The position numbers were made by a program, and so were the translations under genes. Below are positions 37,255 to 46,004 of a stretch of 54,864 nt of DNA, one piece after another (positions within the stretch are counted from its first letter, which is position 1; each line of letters begins with the position of its first letter). Source of the DNA: Halalkalibacter oceani. Its GTDB lineage: Bacteria > Bacillota > Bacilli > Bacillales > Bacillaceae_D. The DNA lies in NCBI RefSeq assembly GCF_023715705.1, contig NZ_JAMBOS010000028.1:1-54864 (forward strand), in the 5' to 3' direction. The notes below the pieces were generated by a model. That model did not search any database. It saw only the letters and a list, made by a program, of their open reading frames with translations, and was not told where the DNA came from.

Positions 37255-38976
37255 ATGCTAATCGAATTATCGATCAAACATTTCGCGATTATCGAAGAGC
37301 TGACAATTCCATTTGAGAAAGGCTTAACTGTTCTGACTGGAGAGACCGGAGCCGGTAAATCGATTATTATTGACGCAATTGGACTTTTATTAGGCGGCCG
37401 GGGCTCAGCCGAATACGTCAGATATGGGGAAAAGCGCGCGGAAATCGAGGGGCTGTTTATCGTCGAGGACGATCATCCGGTAATGAAGAAGGCGGAAGAG
37501 CTTGGCATTGACGGACGGGATTCAATGTTTATTTTACGGCGTGACATAACGTCACAAGGGAAAAGCATTTGCCGAATTAACGGCAAGCTCGTCACGATCG
37601 CTGTCCTGCGGGAAATTGGACAGGCACTCGTCGATATTCACGGTCAGCATGAGCATCAGTCATTGCTCCAGTCCGAGCAGCACCTCGGGATGCTTGACGG
37701 CTTCGCCCATCAGGAGCTTCGCCAGACCCAGCTTGAATATCAGGCGCTCTACCGCCGGGCGATGCAGCTTCAGAAACAGGTGCGCAGCTTAAGCGAAAAT
37801 GAGCAGGAAATGGCGCAGAAGATCGACCTGTTTAAATATCAGCTTGAGGAAATTGAAAAAGCGGATCTTAAGCCAAATGAGGATGTGGAGCTGGGCGAGG
37901 AGCGTCATAAGCTTGCGCATCTTGAACGGCTGTTCTCCTTATTGGAGAACAGCTACCGCAGCCTGTATGGGGAAGGGAGCGGGCTTGATTTTCTGAGCAA
38001 TACGGTCTCACATCTTGAGGAAGCAGCGACGATTGACAAAGAGCTGAAAGACGTTCAGGAAACGGTCAGCAACAGTTACTACTTGCTTGAAGAGGCTGCA
38101 TTTTCATTGAGGGATTATCTTGAAAAAATCGAATTTGATCCAAACCGGCTTGAATACATTGAAAGCCGGCTTCATGATATTCAGCAGCTGAAGCGGAAGT
38201 ACGGCTCGACGGTTGATGAAATATTAGAATATGCGGCGAAAATTGAAGAGGAGCTTGACTCAATTATTCATAAGGATGACCGCCTGATCAAGCTGCAGGA
38301 GCAGCTGCAGACGATCTGGAATGATTTATATGTCGAGGCAAAGGCGTTACGGTCGATTCGGAAAGAAGCGGCACTTGCTTTAACGGAGGCGATTCATCAT
38401 GAATTGCGCTCTCTCTACATGGAGAAAACATCTTTTGCGGTTCAAATTGATCCGCTTGAAAGCAGTAAAAATACAGCTGTCATTCAAGGGGAGGAAATGG
38501 CATTCGGACCGGATGGAGCGGATGCGGTGGAATTCTACATATCGACCAACCCGGGAGAGCCGATGAAGCCATTGGCGAAAATCGCTTCAGGTGGTGAGAT
38601 TTCCAGAATTATGCTTGCGCTGAAATCGATTTTTTCTGACCAGCAGGGCATTACGTCGGTTATTTTTGATGAGGTGGATACTGGAGTAAGCGGCCGTGTC
38701 GCCCAGGCGATCGCCGAGAAAATTCACGGCATTTCAAGCGGCTCGCAAGTTCTTTGCATCACTCATCTGCCGCAGGTTGCCGCGATGGCGGACACGCATT
38801 TGTTTATTGAAAAGCATGAAACAAACCAAAGAGTGGTGACGTCTGTCACACCGTTAACAACAGACGAGCAGGTTGAAGAAATCGCCAGGATGATTTCCGG
38901 AGTCGAAGTGACGGACCTGACGAAAGAGCATGCAAAAGAGCTGTTGGAATTAGCGCGGCAGCATAAGCGAGTTTGA
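37255..38976 (+). CDS. recN: DNA repair protein RecN
   Basis: A 573-residue SMC-like ATPase that acts early at double-strand breaks. Walker A GETGAGKS lies at residues 29-36. A long coiled-coil occupies about 155-380, with the DIHGQHEHQSLL segment before it. The C-terminal signature is ASGGEISRIMLALKSI, and Walker B is VIFDEVDTGVSG. Full length. AGGTGGAGGG precedes the ATG. Confidence 0.96.
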   Translation: MLIELSIKHFAIIEELTIPFEKGLTVLTGETGAGKSIIIDAIGLLLGGRGSAEYVRYGEKRAEIEGLFIVEDDHPVMKKAEELGIDGRDSMFILRRDITSQGKSICRINGKLVTIAVLREIGQALVDIHGQHEHQSLLQSEQHLGMLDGFAHQELRQTQLEYQALYRRAMQLQKQVRSLSENEQEMAQKIDLFKYQLEEIEKADLKPNEDVELGEERHKLAHLERLFSLLENSYRSLYGEGSGLDFLSNTVSHLEEAATIDKELKDVQETVSNSYYLLEEAAFSLRDYLEKIEFDPNRLEYIESRLHDIQQLKRKYGSTVDEILEYAAKIEEELDSIIHKDDRLIKLQEQLQTIWNDLYVEAKALRSIRKEAALALTEAIHHELRSLYMEKTSFAVQIDPLESSKNTAVIQGEEMAFGPDGADAVEFYISTNPGEPMKPLAKIASGGEISRIMLALKSIFSDQQGITSVIFDEVDTGVSGRVAQAIAEKIHGISSGSQVLCITHLPQVAAMADTHLFIEKHETNQRVVTSVTPLTTDEQVEEIARMISGVEVTDLTKEHAKELLELARQHKRV

Positions 38977-39099
38977 AAAGCTAGCCAATAGTGGTTAGCT
39001 TTTTTCTGTTGTCGCGGTTATAAATGTAACGCTGCAAGGCAACATTAGTATTACAGCCAATTATGGAGGTGTGGGCAAGGAGCTAGGAGAGTGAAGTGA

Positions 39100-40377
39100 G
39101 TGAAAGGTGAAGTGGTAAGAAAGACAATAGGTGTAATCCTTCTAACGGTTGTCGTAGGCTTGGGCTTCTCTGTCGGCGTACGCGAATGGATCAGTATTCC
39201 CACCAGCATGGTTGTGTTTGAAGGGGATGACGGCCCAATTTTAGACGCTGTCGAGTCATTTGAAGTGGTCACTGCGGCCACGATGACGGAAACGAAGCCG
39301 AATTCGGATGGAATGGATGCCGGATCTGACAAGCAGATATCCTTAGAAGTAGCAGGATTTCCAGTTAAAACGATTGATGTCTCGGTGCTGCCAAAAATAG
39401 AAGTCGTTCCAGGAGGGCAGTCAATCGGAGTAAAGCTGAATACAGAGGGTGTCCTCATTGTCGGCCATCATCTTATTAAGACCGGGCAAGGTGAACAATC
39501 GCCTGGTGAAGAGGCCGGCATCGAAGTCGGTGACATGATTACGAAAATTGACGACCAACCGATCCAGAGAATGAGCGAGGTTGGGGAATATGTTCAGGCC
39601 GCCGGGGAAGCTGGTCGTCATGTAAAGCTCGAAATAAAAAGAGATAAGCAAACGATTCACAAAGAGCTAAAGCCGCTCAAGGCCGATGGGGAGCATTTTT
39701 ATCGAATGGGCCTTTATATTCGCGATTCGGCCGCCGGAGTTGGAACATTGACATTTTATGAACCTGAATCGAAAAAGTACGGGGCGCTGGGACATGTCAT
39801 TTCTGATGTAGATACTCATCAGCCGATTGTTGTCCATGACGGTCACATTATTCGTTCCTCGGTGACTTCCATTGAAAAGGGCAGCAATGGGGACCCGGGC
39901 GAGAAGCTGGCCAGTTTCACCGGGCAGCGTGATATTTTAGGCGATATTGAGAAAAACAGCTCTTTCGGTATTTTTGGGACATTGAAAAAGACGAACTTAA
40001 AAAACCATCATCATGATGAAAAAATGCCTGTCGCTTTATCAACGCATGTGAAAGAGGGACCGGCCAAGATTTTGACGGTCGTTAATGGAGAAGATGTGGA
40101 AGAATTTGATATCGAAATTGTGAGCTCCGTACCTCAAAAACAGCCGGCGACTAAGGGAATGGTCATTAAGGTCACAGACCCTAAGCTGTTGGAAGAGACA
40201 GGAGGAATTGTTCAGGGGATGAGCGGAAGCCCGATTATTCAAGATGGAAAAATCATCGGGGCTGTCACGCATGTATTTGTTAACGATCCAACATCAGGCT
40301 ATGGTTGTCATATCAGCTGGATGCTGGAAGAAGCCGGAATTACGGAATTATCGACTGAAAAAGCCAAAGCGAGTTAG
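39100..40377 (+). CDS. spoIVB: SpoIVB peptidase
   Basis: A 425-residue forespore-secreted serine peptidase that triggers SpoIVFA cleavage and so activates pro-sigma-K in the mother cell. It has an N-terminal membrane or signal segment (about 8-25), a PDZ domain (about 120-200), and the S55 catalytic region with GALGHVISD (His near 235) and GMSGSPI (Ser377). GTG 39100 is the first possible start since an in-frame stop lies just upstream; AGGAGA is 9 bases before it. Length is close to the B. subtilis protein. Confidence 0.95.
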   Translation: MKGEVVRKTIGVILLTVVVGLGFSVGVREWISIPTSMVVFEGDDGPILDAVESFEVVTAATMTETKPNSDGMDAGSDKQISLEVAGFPVKTIDVSVLPKIEVVPGGQSIGVKLNTEGVLIVGHHLIKTGQGEQSPGEEAGIEVGDMITKIDDQPIQRMSEVGEYVQAAGEAGRHVKLEIKRDKQTIHKELKPLKADGEHFYRMGLYIRDSAAGVGTLTFYEPESKKYGALGHVISDVDTHQPIVVHDGHIIRSSVTSIEKGSNGDPGEKLASFTGQRDILGDIEKNSSFGIFGTLKKTNLKNHHHDEKMPVALSTHVKEGPAKILTVVNGEDVEEFDIEIVSSVPQKQPATKGMVIKVTDPKLLEETGGIVQGMSGSPIIQDGKIIGAVTHVFVNDPTSGYGCHISWMLEEAGITELSTEKAKAS

Positions 40378-40392
40378 TCGCTTTGGCTTTTT
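40358..40392 (+). terminator. Terminator overlapping the end of spoIVB
   Basis: Perfect 15-bp arms AAAAAGCCAAAGCGA (40358-40372) and TCGCTTTGGCTTTTT (40378-40392) around the stop codon. The last coding bases form half of the hairpin. Confidence 0.85.
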
Positions 40393-40406
40393 CAGTCGTC
40401 TTTTTA

Positions 40407-40562
40407 TGGTATAATAAAGAAAATTCGACAAAGGTTGTTCAATGGAGATTGTCAAATATCGAATCAAGTCGAAAATCGAAGTAAATCGTTGAATTCATTA
40501 GGAAATGTGAAAAAAACAAATAAATTCAAATAATTAGAAGGAATTTACATGCCACTGTCGAA
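40407..40562 (+). promoter_or_regulatory. spo0A control region with 0A boxes
   Basis: An extended -10 promoter TG-G-TATAAT (40407-40415) is followed immediately by an inverted 0A box TTCGACA (40424-40430). Further candidate boxes: TGTCAAA (40450-40456), AGTCGAA (40467-40473) and a perfect TGTCGAA (40556-40562). In B. subtilis Spo0A-P uses such boxes to shut the vegetative promoter and stimulate the sigma-H promoter. A sigma-H promoter is plausible around AGGAAAT at 40500 but not clear. Confidence 0.65.
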
Positions 40563-40606
40563 TTCGTACACTATGCCATATTACAGGGAACAAGGAGGAC
40601 TTTTTT

Positions 40607-41413
40607 GTGCAAAAAGTTAATGTTTGTATAGCGGACGATAATCGGGAGTTAGTAAATTTACTGAATGAATACATCTCGGCTCAAAATGACATGCAAGTCA
40701 TTGGTACAGCTTTTAACGGGCAGGAATGTCTGAGCTTAATTGAGGAAAAAGAGCCCGATGTCTTAATTTTGGATATTATTATGCCTCATTTAGATGGCTT
40801 GGCTGTTTTAGAAAGAATGGGCCAAATGAAAATGAGCAAAAAGCCGAATATTATAATGCTGACGGCATTTGGTCAGGAGGATGTCACAAAGCGGGCAGTT
40901 GATTTAGGGGCTTCGTACTATGTGTTAAAGCCGTTTGATATGGAAGTGCTGATTACGAATATTCGTGACATCAGCGGACAAAAACGGACCTTTATCCAAA
41001 ATCAGCATTCCTCATCTTCTGTCCATTCCCAAATGGCAACGGAAAATCGAGGCGGCTCCTTTAATTTGGATGCAAGCATTACGAGTATCATTCACGAAAT
41101 TGGCGTTCCGGCGCATATTAAAGGGTATATGTACTTACGCGAAGCAATCACGATGGTGTATAACAATATTGAATTACTCGGCTCCATTACAAAAATTCTT
41201 TATCCGGATATTGCGAAGAAATTCAACACTACTGCGAGTCGGGTGGAAAGGGCTATTCGGCATGCGATCGAAGTCGCATGGAGCCGCGGGAATATTGACT
41301 CGATTTCAAGCCTGTTCGGCTACACGGTGAGCCATTCGAAGGCGAAGCCGACAAACAGTGAATTCATTGCGATGGTGGCTGACAAGCTGCGGATAGAACA
41401 TAAAGTGTCTTAA
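40607..41413 (+). CDS. spo0A: Sporulation master regulator Spo0A
   Basis: A 268-residue response regulator. The receiver domain has the acidic pair Asp10/Asp11, phosphorylated Asp56 in [12 protein letters not shown], and LTAFGQED. The C-terminal sigma-interacting DNA-binding domain contains [19 protein letters not shown] and [20 protein letters not shown]. It controls entry into sporulation. GTG start at 40607 after AAGGAGGAC, as commonly found for spo0A. Confidence 0.97.
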   Translation: MQKVNVCIADDNRELVNLLNEYISAQNDMQVIGTAFNGQECLSLIEEKEPDVLILDIIMPHLDGLAVLERMGQMKMSKKPNIIMLTAFGQEDVTKRAVDLGASYYVLKPFDMEVLITNIRDISGQKRTFIQNQHSSSSVHSQMATENRGGSFNLDASITSIIHEIGVPAHIKGYMYLREAITMVYNNIELLGSITKILYPDIAKKFNTTASRVERAIRHAIEVAWSRGNIDSISSLFGYTVSHSKAKPTNSEFIAMVADKLRIEHKVS

Positions 41414-41426
41414 CCAGGAAGCGAGC

Positions 41427-41475
41427 AGCATCTTCTATTTTAGGGACTTCCCTCTAAATAGAAGGTGCTTTTTAT
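41427..41475 (+). terminator. Terminator of spo0A
   Basis: Arms AGCATCTTCTATTT and AAATAGAAGGTGCT with one wobble, followed by TTTTATTTTT. Confidence 0.85.
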
Positions 41476-41594
41476 TTTTCCGGCTCTAAAATAAATGTTG
41501 GGGTATTCGCCCAATGAGGACAAAAAAAGACACGCAAGCTCCTTTGATCCTGTTATCCTTGAATTGATGAGAAACAAAGAAAGGATGGAGCTGC

Positions 41595-42107
41595 GTGCAA
41601 CAAAAGTCTATCATGAAAATCCCAGGATTAAAAGAGGTTTGCGTGACAAAGATAGAGGAACGAGAGAGTGGAATTGCCCTTCATGTGGAAATGCCAAAAG
41701 AGCGACATTCGTGCCCCGCATGTGGGAAAAAGACGGACCGTGTCCATGATTACCGGATGCAGAAGATCCAGCATTTGAAGTGGTTTGAGCGCAAGGTGAC
41801 GCTTTTTTATCGCAAGCGCCGTTATGCGTGCCCGTGTGGAAAGCGGTTTGCGGAAAAGGTGACGTTTGTGGAGAGGTACCAAAGGCAAACGGTGGAATGG
41901 AACCAGGCCCTGCGGATGCGGTTGATTGAGGGGAAGAATTTCCGGGATACCGCCAGGCAATGTCACACGTCTCCCCCAACAGCGATGCGTCGCTTCGATG
42001 ACCTAGCAGCTCCGCTTGTCAAAGAGGTGAACCACCTTCCTCCTGTGATTGCGATTGATGAGTATAAAGCCGACACGCGAGAAGGGAAATACCACTTGAG
42101 GCTATGA
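41595..42107 (+). pseudogene. ISL3-type transposase, N-terminal remnant
   Basis: The first 170 codons of an ISL3-family DDE transposase: zinc-finger pair SCPACGKKTDRVHDYR and YACPCGKRF (about 39-88), a helix-turn-helix, then the first catalytic aspartate in PPVIAIDEYKADTREGKY. A normal protein has about 400 residues; here a stop follows at once, and the downstream DNA is a different gene, so the catalytic core is gone. The left end of the element is probably near 41497 (TTGGGGTATTCGCCCAA, an inverted repeat). GTG start after GGATGGAG. Cannot be active. Confidence 0.85.
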
Positions 42108-42417
42108 TACGCGCGAATTCTGGTCAAAGGCTCCTTATGTGACAATGGAAGCGGCTCAATGGCTGCATGAGAAAAAGCCGGAAGCCGTGGCATTTGATTT
42201 CCCACAGGACTATCCGTTGAAGCTGATAGACAGTGAAAATCCGTTTCAAGTGAAGGATATGCCGACACATGAACTGCTTTTGAAGAACGGCATTCTCTTA
42301 ATCGAATATTTGTGCAATCTTTCACAAGTGACGAAGCAGCGTGTTCAGTTTATTTGTCTGCCGCTGAAGCTCGAAGGATTTGAAGGGGCCCCGGCCCGGG
42401 CGGTCATAATCGAGTAG
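42100..42417 (+). pseudogene. Cyclase-family protein, C-terminal remnant
   Basis: A 105-codon frame resembling the C-terminus of the cyclase/kynurenine formamidase-like family: KAPYVTMEAAQWLHEKK, VAFDFPQDYPLKLID, DMPTHELLLKNGILLIEYL and LPLKLEGFEGAPARAVIIE. The N-terminal half with the metal-binding histidines is missing and is replaced by the ISL3 remnant, which overlaps by eight bases in another frame. It has no start with a ribosome-binding site, so it is a decayed gene. Confidence 0.78.
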
Positions 42418-42444
42418 AAATTAGTCGGCGTATAGAGAACTGAG

Positions 42445-42533
42445 GAAACCAGTGCTTGCTATTGGCGCAACGCTCCCGTTGGAGAGAAACCGTACGAGCG
42501 TCTCCGACTTTTGGCTGGAGAGATTGGTTTCCG
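42445..42533. other. Structured intergenic stretch of unknown type
   Basis: GGAAACCA (42445-42452) and TGGTTTCC (42526-42533) bracket inner pairings such as ACGCTC with GAGCGT and two CTCC/GGAG stems. It lies in the 420-bp gap between the cyclase remnant and the steA-like gene. There is no coding frame with signals. The remainder of the gap, apart from a terminator at 42661, shows nothing I recognise. Confidence 0.4.
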
Positions 42534-42660
42534 TGTACATCAGAGCAACGACCACAGGACGAAAAATCAGCCAGCATGCTAAGCGTAATAGATCGCAGCA
42601 GTGGCCATTTTGGACGCTTAAACGTAACAAAGGTAGCCGGGTAAATGAATCATGTCACAG

Positions 42661-42688
42661 GGATCCTTGGATTTGCAAGGATCTTTTT
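42661..42688 (+). terminator. Terminator before the steA-like gene
   Basis: Perfect arms GATCCTTG and CAAGGATC with a 6-base loop and a T-tract TCTTTTTG. It shuts off readthrough from the decayed region. Confidence 0.8.
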
Positions 42689-42839
42689 GTCTTGATTTCT
42701 AAACTCTGGATTCTTCGTCAGCGGTCAGCCTTGATCAGCTGCAAAAATTGCCGCCAAGAAGCGCTCATGTTTTCTTATCGGCTAATAATTCTGCTGAAAC
42801 TGCTTATATTATGAACAAACGATGTAGAGAGGGATCGCG

Positions 42840-43964
42840 ATGGCAGAAATCATTAAAGGGCCGATTTATGAGCATGAAAAAACAAAAGAGCTGCTCCAAT
42901 ATGTTCCAAAGCAGGCGATCGTTTTTTTGTGGCATGAGGATTTGGATGGCGTCGCCGCTGACAGCCTGGTGAAAGCGAACGTAAAAGCGGTCATTAACGG
43001 CAAGCCGTCGATGAGTGGGAAGTACCGGCAAAAGCACGTCATGACACTGCTGGCCGCCGGGATCGTCGTATTTGACGTGCTGTGGCATGAAAAAAGAGCG
43101 TCTCCGTTCAACGGAGAAATGGCGGCGATTGTCGGCGATGAGTTATTTACAGCGGCAGATACCCGTCCGGTGCTGGCAGCTAAGCTGCTTCGTTACAATC
43201 AGCAAATGCTTGAGGATAAGCTGGAGCAGGCAGATGGCCATTTCTCCGCTACATTTGCCGGGTTTGTCAAAAACACCCTTCATTATGCTGAACGAGAAAG
43301 CGACTGGTTTCAATCCGCATTCTGCCTGCCGGGCAGTCTTCAGTCAATAAAGGGAAAGAACGTCTTCATCGTCGCCCGAAATACAAATTATGAGAAGGAT
43401 TTGCGCGTCATCCGCTCCAAATTGCTGAAGAAATCATCGATCGTCATGGCTGTTGACGGGGCGGCAGACGGTTTGCTGCGGCAAGGTGTGTGTCCGCATT
43501 TTATTATTGGTGATATGGATTCAGTTAGTGGCCAGGCGTTAACCTGTGGCGCGGCCTTGCTCTGTCATCAGCATCCGGACGGTCATTCGCCGGGGAAATT
43601 ACGCGTTGAAGCCTTAGGATTACAGGCGGAGACGATTTGCTTTGTCGGCACTAGTGAGGATGTCGCCATTTCTGCTGCCTTCTGGGCCGGAGCCGAGCAT
43701 ATGTATTTGATCGGCTGTCGAATCGGAATGGTTGAATTTCTTGAAAAAGGACGAGCGGGAATGGGGTCAACCTGGCTGGCGCGCATTCAGGCCGGAGAGA
43801 AAATTACAGACTTAAAAGGGATTCATACTTTATATGACAACCCTGTGCGCGCTTTCCCGAATGCGTTACAGGCAAAGCTGCAAACATACGGCAGGAGCTT
43901 GTATCACATGCTTCAAGAGCGGATCAACGAATGGAAAAAGAAGGAGGCTCTTCATCATGATTAA
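42840..43964 (+). CDS. SteA-like protein (thiamine pyrophosphokinase-like domain)
   Basis: A 374-residue protein whose middle and C-terminal part resembles the putative cytokinetic ring protein SteA: VDGAADGLLRQGVCPHFIIG, then GDMDSVSGQAL, where the GDxDS signature is that of the thiamine pyrophosphokinase catalytic fold. The N-terminal half has WHEDLDGVAADSLVKANVKAV. In Corynebacterium SteA acts in cell separation with SteB; the Firmicutes protein is uncharacterised. I see no terminal membrane segment. It is followed by two glycosyltransferase-like genes with overlaps, so a shared envelope role is likely. GAGAGGGATC precedes the ATG. Confidence 0.75.
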   Translation: MAEIIKGPIYEHEKTKELLQYVPKQAIVFLWHEDLDGVAADSLVKANVKAVINGKPSMSGKYRQKHVMTLLAAGIVVFDVLWHEKRASPFNGEMAAIVGDELFTAADTRPVLAAKLLRYNQQMLEDKLEQADGHFSATFAGFVKNTLHYAERESDWFQSAFCLPGSLQSIKGKNVFIVARNTNYEKDLRVIRSKLLKKSSIVMAVDGAADGLLRQGVCPHFIIGDMDSVSGQALTCGAALLCHQHPDGHSPGKLRVEALGLQAETICFVGTSEDVAISAAFWAGAEHMYLIGCRIGMVEFLEKGRAGMGSTWLARIQAGEKITDLKGIHTLYDNPVRAFPNALQAKLQTYGRSLYHMLQERINEWKKKEALHHD

Positions 43965-44625
43965 ACGCTCTTTTGTCATTCCTGCATACAATGAAGAGAA
44001 CTACCTCGAGAGGACACTTCTTGCTGTTCAGCAATTGACGGACCAAGCAGAAATCATTGTCATCGATGACGGTAGCGATGACAACACGAAAATAATTGCC
44101 GGGCAATACGCAGACAAGCTGATCAGCTTTGCCGAAAACAAAGGAAAAGGCTTTGCGCTTCAGGCAGGCTGGCGAGCAGCAAGAGGAGAGGTCATCATTT
44201 GCCTCGACGCCGACCTTGGGGAAAGCGCCCGGGAGATTGAATTGTTGATCGCTACGCTCGAAAGGGAAGAGGCCGACCTTGTCATTTCAGTGATGAAGCC
44301 GGGGAAGCGGGCCGGCTTCGGCCTGGTGAAACGAAGGGTTCAAGCGATTATTTACCGCGAGACGGGAGTAAAGCTTGCATCGCCGCTTTCAGGTCAGCGG
44401 GTTTTTCGGAGAAAATGGCTCCCTGTTTTGCTGGAAAAGGACTATAAACGCTTTGGGGTAGAGGCGCAAATGACGCTCGATTTGCTTCGGGCCGGAGCAA
44501 CATGCGCGGAAATTACGACGCAGATGACCCACCGGGAAATGGGGAAAAATATGCGGGGATTTCTCCACCGCCTGAAGCAATGGCTTGAAATCGAACGGCA
44601 GCTGCGAGAGGTTCAGCACCAATGA
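43957..44625 (+). CDS. Glycosyltransferase family 2 protein
   Basis: A 222-residue GT-A-fold glycosyltransferase. FVIPAYNEENYLERTLL opens the protein, with IVIDDGSDDNT near residue 36 and the metal-binding LDADLGES near 89. The sugar donor and acceptor are unknown. No membrane segment. ATG 43957 overlaps the steA-like stop by 8 bases and follows AAGGAGG. Overlaps the following membrane gene by four bases, so all three are one translational unit. Confidence 0.85.
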   Translation: MIKRSFVIPAYNEENYLERTLLAVQQLTDQAEIIVIDDGSDDNTKIIAGQYADKLISFAENKGKGFALQAGWRAARGEVIICLDADLGESAREIELLIATLEREEADLVISVMKPGKRAGFGLVKRRVQAIIYRETGVKLASPLSGQRVFRRKWLPVLLEKDYKRFGVEAQMTLDLLRAGATCAEITTQMTHREMGKNMRGFLHRLKQWLEIERQLREVQHQ

Positions 44626-45416
44626 TTATTTTATTAGCCACGCTGCCGCTGATCGCCTATTTGAGTATGATCGCCTTTCAATCGATGCAGCTCGCGGTGC
44701 GAAATTACCAATGTCAGCTTGTCCCTTACAGTCTCGGGGTCGTGATTTTTTACAGCTACTGTGTCTTGTATTCCTTTCCTCCTTTTCCTGATGAAATCTT
44801 TTCTTTTCAGGCCTTTCTTTTTATTTTTAGTATCTGGTTGCTTGGCTTCATTGATGACCGTCTTGGCACTAGCTATCCAAAAGGGTTAAAAGGTCATCTC
44901 GCATTCGCGAGGAAGCACCGCAAAGTAACGACAGGGCTGTTAAAAGCGGGAGGAACGATCATGGTTGCCCTGCTTTACCTCTGGTCAAAGCAGCCGATGA
45001 CCTTCGTGCAAAATCTGCTGGCGTTTTTTTTGCTGACTGGTCTGCCGCATGTGATGAATTTGTTTGATACAAGGCCGTTGCGCGTCTGGAAAGTGGCGCT
45101 TTGCTTCACCGTTCTTTTATTTTACCTTCTTCCTTTACCTCCGCTTTTATTTGTCGTAACGGTGCTGGCTGTCTTCTATATTTCGTTCGTGCTGGAAGGG
45201 CACCGGAAAGTGATGCTCGGCGATAATGGAGCAACTGTCACAGGCGCCATTTTCGCTGTTATTTTGATTCATCATAGTGAAGTCACGCTGCAATTCGGAA
45301 TCCTGCTTTTTGTGTTGGCGATTATTGTTTTGTCTGAGAAAATCTCGCTATCGGGGGTCATTGAGCGCTGGTCCGTGCTGAAGCGGCTTGACCAGCTCGG
45401 GGTGTCAAAAAAGTAG
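44622..45416 (+). CDS. MraY/WecA-like membrane glycan phosphotransferase homologue
   Basis: A 264-residue protein with about eight membrane segments. It keeps traces of the polyprenyl-phosphate sugar-phosphate transferase family: GFIDDRLGTSY (the DD pair) near residue 76, a basic loop KGLKGHLAFARKHRKVTTG, NLFDTRPLR near 147 where the usual NxxNxxDG is altered, and MLGDNGATVTGA near 203. It is shorter than MraY (about 320) and the NxxD segment is unusual, so catalysis is possible but unproven. Overlaps the GT2 gene by four bases. Confidence 0.75.
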   Translation: MIILLATLPLIAYLSMIAFQSMQLAVRNYQCQLVPYSLGVVIFYSYCVLYSFPPFPDEIFSFQAFLFIFSIWLLGFIDDRLGTSYPKGLKGHLAFARKHRKVTTGLLKAGGTIMVALLYLWSKQPMTFVQNLLAFFLLTGLPHVMNLFDTRPLRVWKVALCFTVLLFYLLPLPPLLFVVTVLAVFYISFVLEGHRKVMLGDNGATVTGAIFAVILIHHSEVTLQFGILLFVLAIIVLSEKISLSGVIERWSVLKRLDQLGVSKK

Positions 45417-45435
45417 GAGAATAGCCAGAAGCGCT

Positions 45436-45476
45436 GCAAAAACTAAAATAAGCCAGGAGCGGTTTGTCCTGGCTTA
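45436..45476 (-). terminator. Terminator of yqzF
   Basis: Perfect 10-bp arms TAAGCCAGGA (45449-45458) and TCCTGGCTTA (45467-45476). On the minus strand the stem is followed by TTTTAGTTTTTG. Confidence 0.7.
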
Positions 45477-45509
45477 CAGCCGGTATGACGAAGAGGGCTT
45501 TTGCGGCAG

Positions 45510-45770
45510 TTACTCGCGCTCAGGGGATGGCTTGCTTCTTTTTTGAAAGCGCGGAGCAATTTTGCCGTTTTTGCGATCACGGTAAAAGATAAATCCGCCG
45601 ATAAAGCTGAGTCCTGCGAGAAAAAGAACAAATCCCGCCGCGAATTGTAACGTTAAATTAGGATAAGGCGAGTTGCTAATTTGAAAAATTGTATCCCTCA
45701 TCTGTTTAATGCCGTAGCCGGCGACAATGATCGGGATGATCATAATCATCAATGCGATAAAGCGTCCCAT
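45510..45770 (-). CDS. yqzF: Small membrane protein, DUF2627 (YqzF-like)
   Basis: An 86-residue protein with two membrane segments (about 5-22 and 42-62) and the family-typical GFIFYRDRKNGKIAPRF after the second. The start at 45770 is set by AGAGGAATGAAA; two further in-frame ATGs upstream lack spacing. Sits between the envelope cluster and bkdR, the place of yqzF in B. subtilis. Function unknown. Confidence 0.82.
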   Translation of the reverse strand: MGRFIALMIMIIPIIVAGYGIKQMRDTIFQISNSPYPNLTLQFAAGFVLFLAGLSFIGGFIFYRDRKNGKIAPRFQKRSKPSPERE

Positions 45771-46004
45771 TTTCATTCCTCTTTCATGTATAAATTCCTT
45801 CCCGGTTGTCCTTCTGTACCAGTTTGCAAAAATAAAAATTATCATTGCTTTTTTTCTTGTTTATTTATAAGTTTAGCGGAATTTTTTACTGATGTACAAT
45901 CTTAGGAGTTGCATCTTTGTGACATTTGCGTAATAGTGAAGATAGAGAAAATTATTAGCAGCAATTAGGACCCGGTCTTAATTTTTTAGGAGGGGATTCT
46001 TTTC

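Noticed and set aside
41495-41749. Frame overlapping the start of the ISL3 remnant
   Set aside because: It lies in another frame of the transposase gene and has no independent signals.
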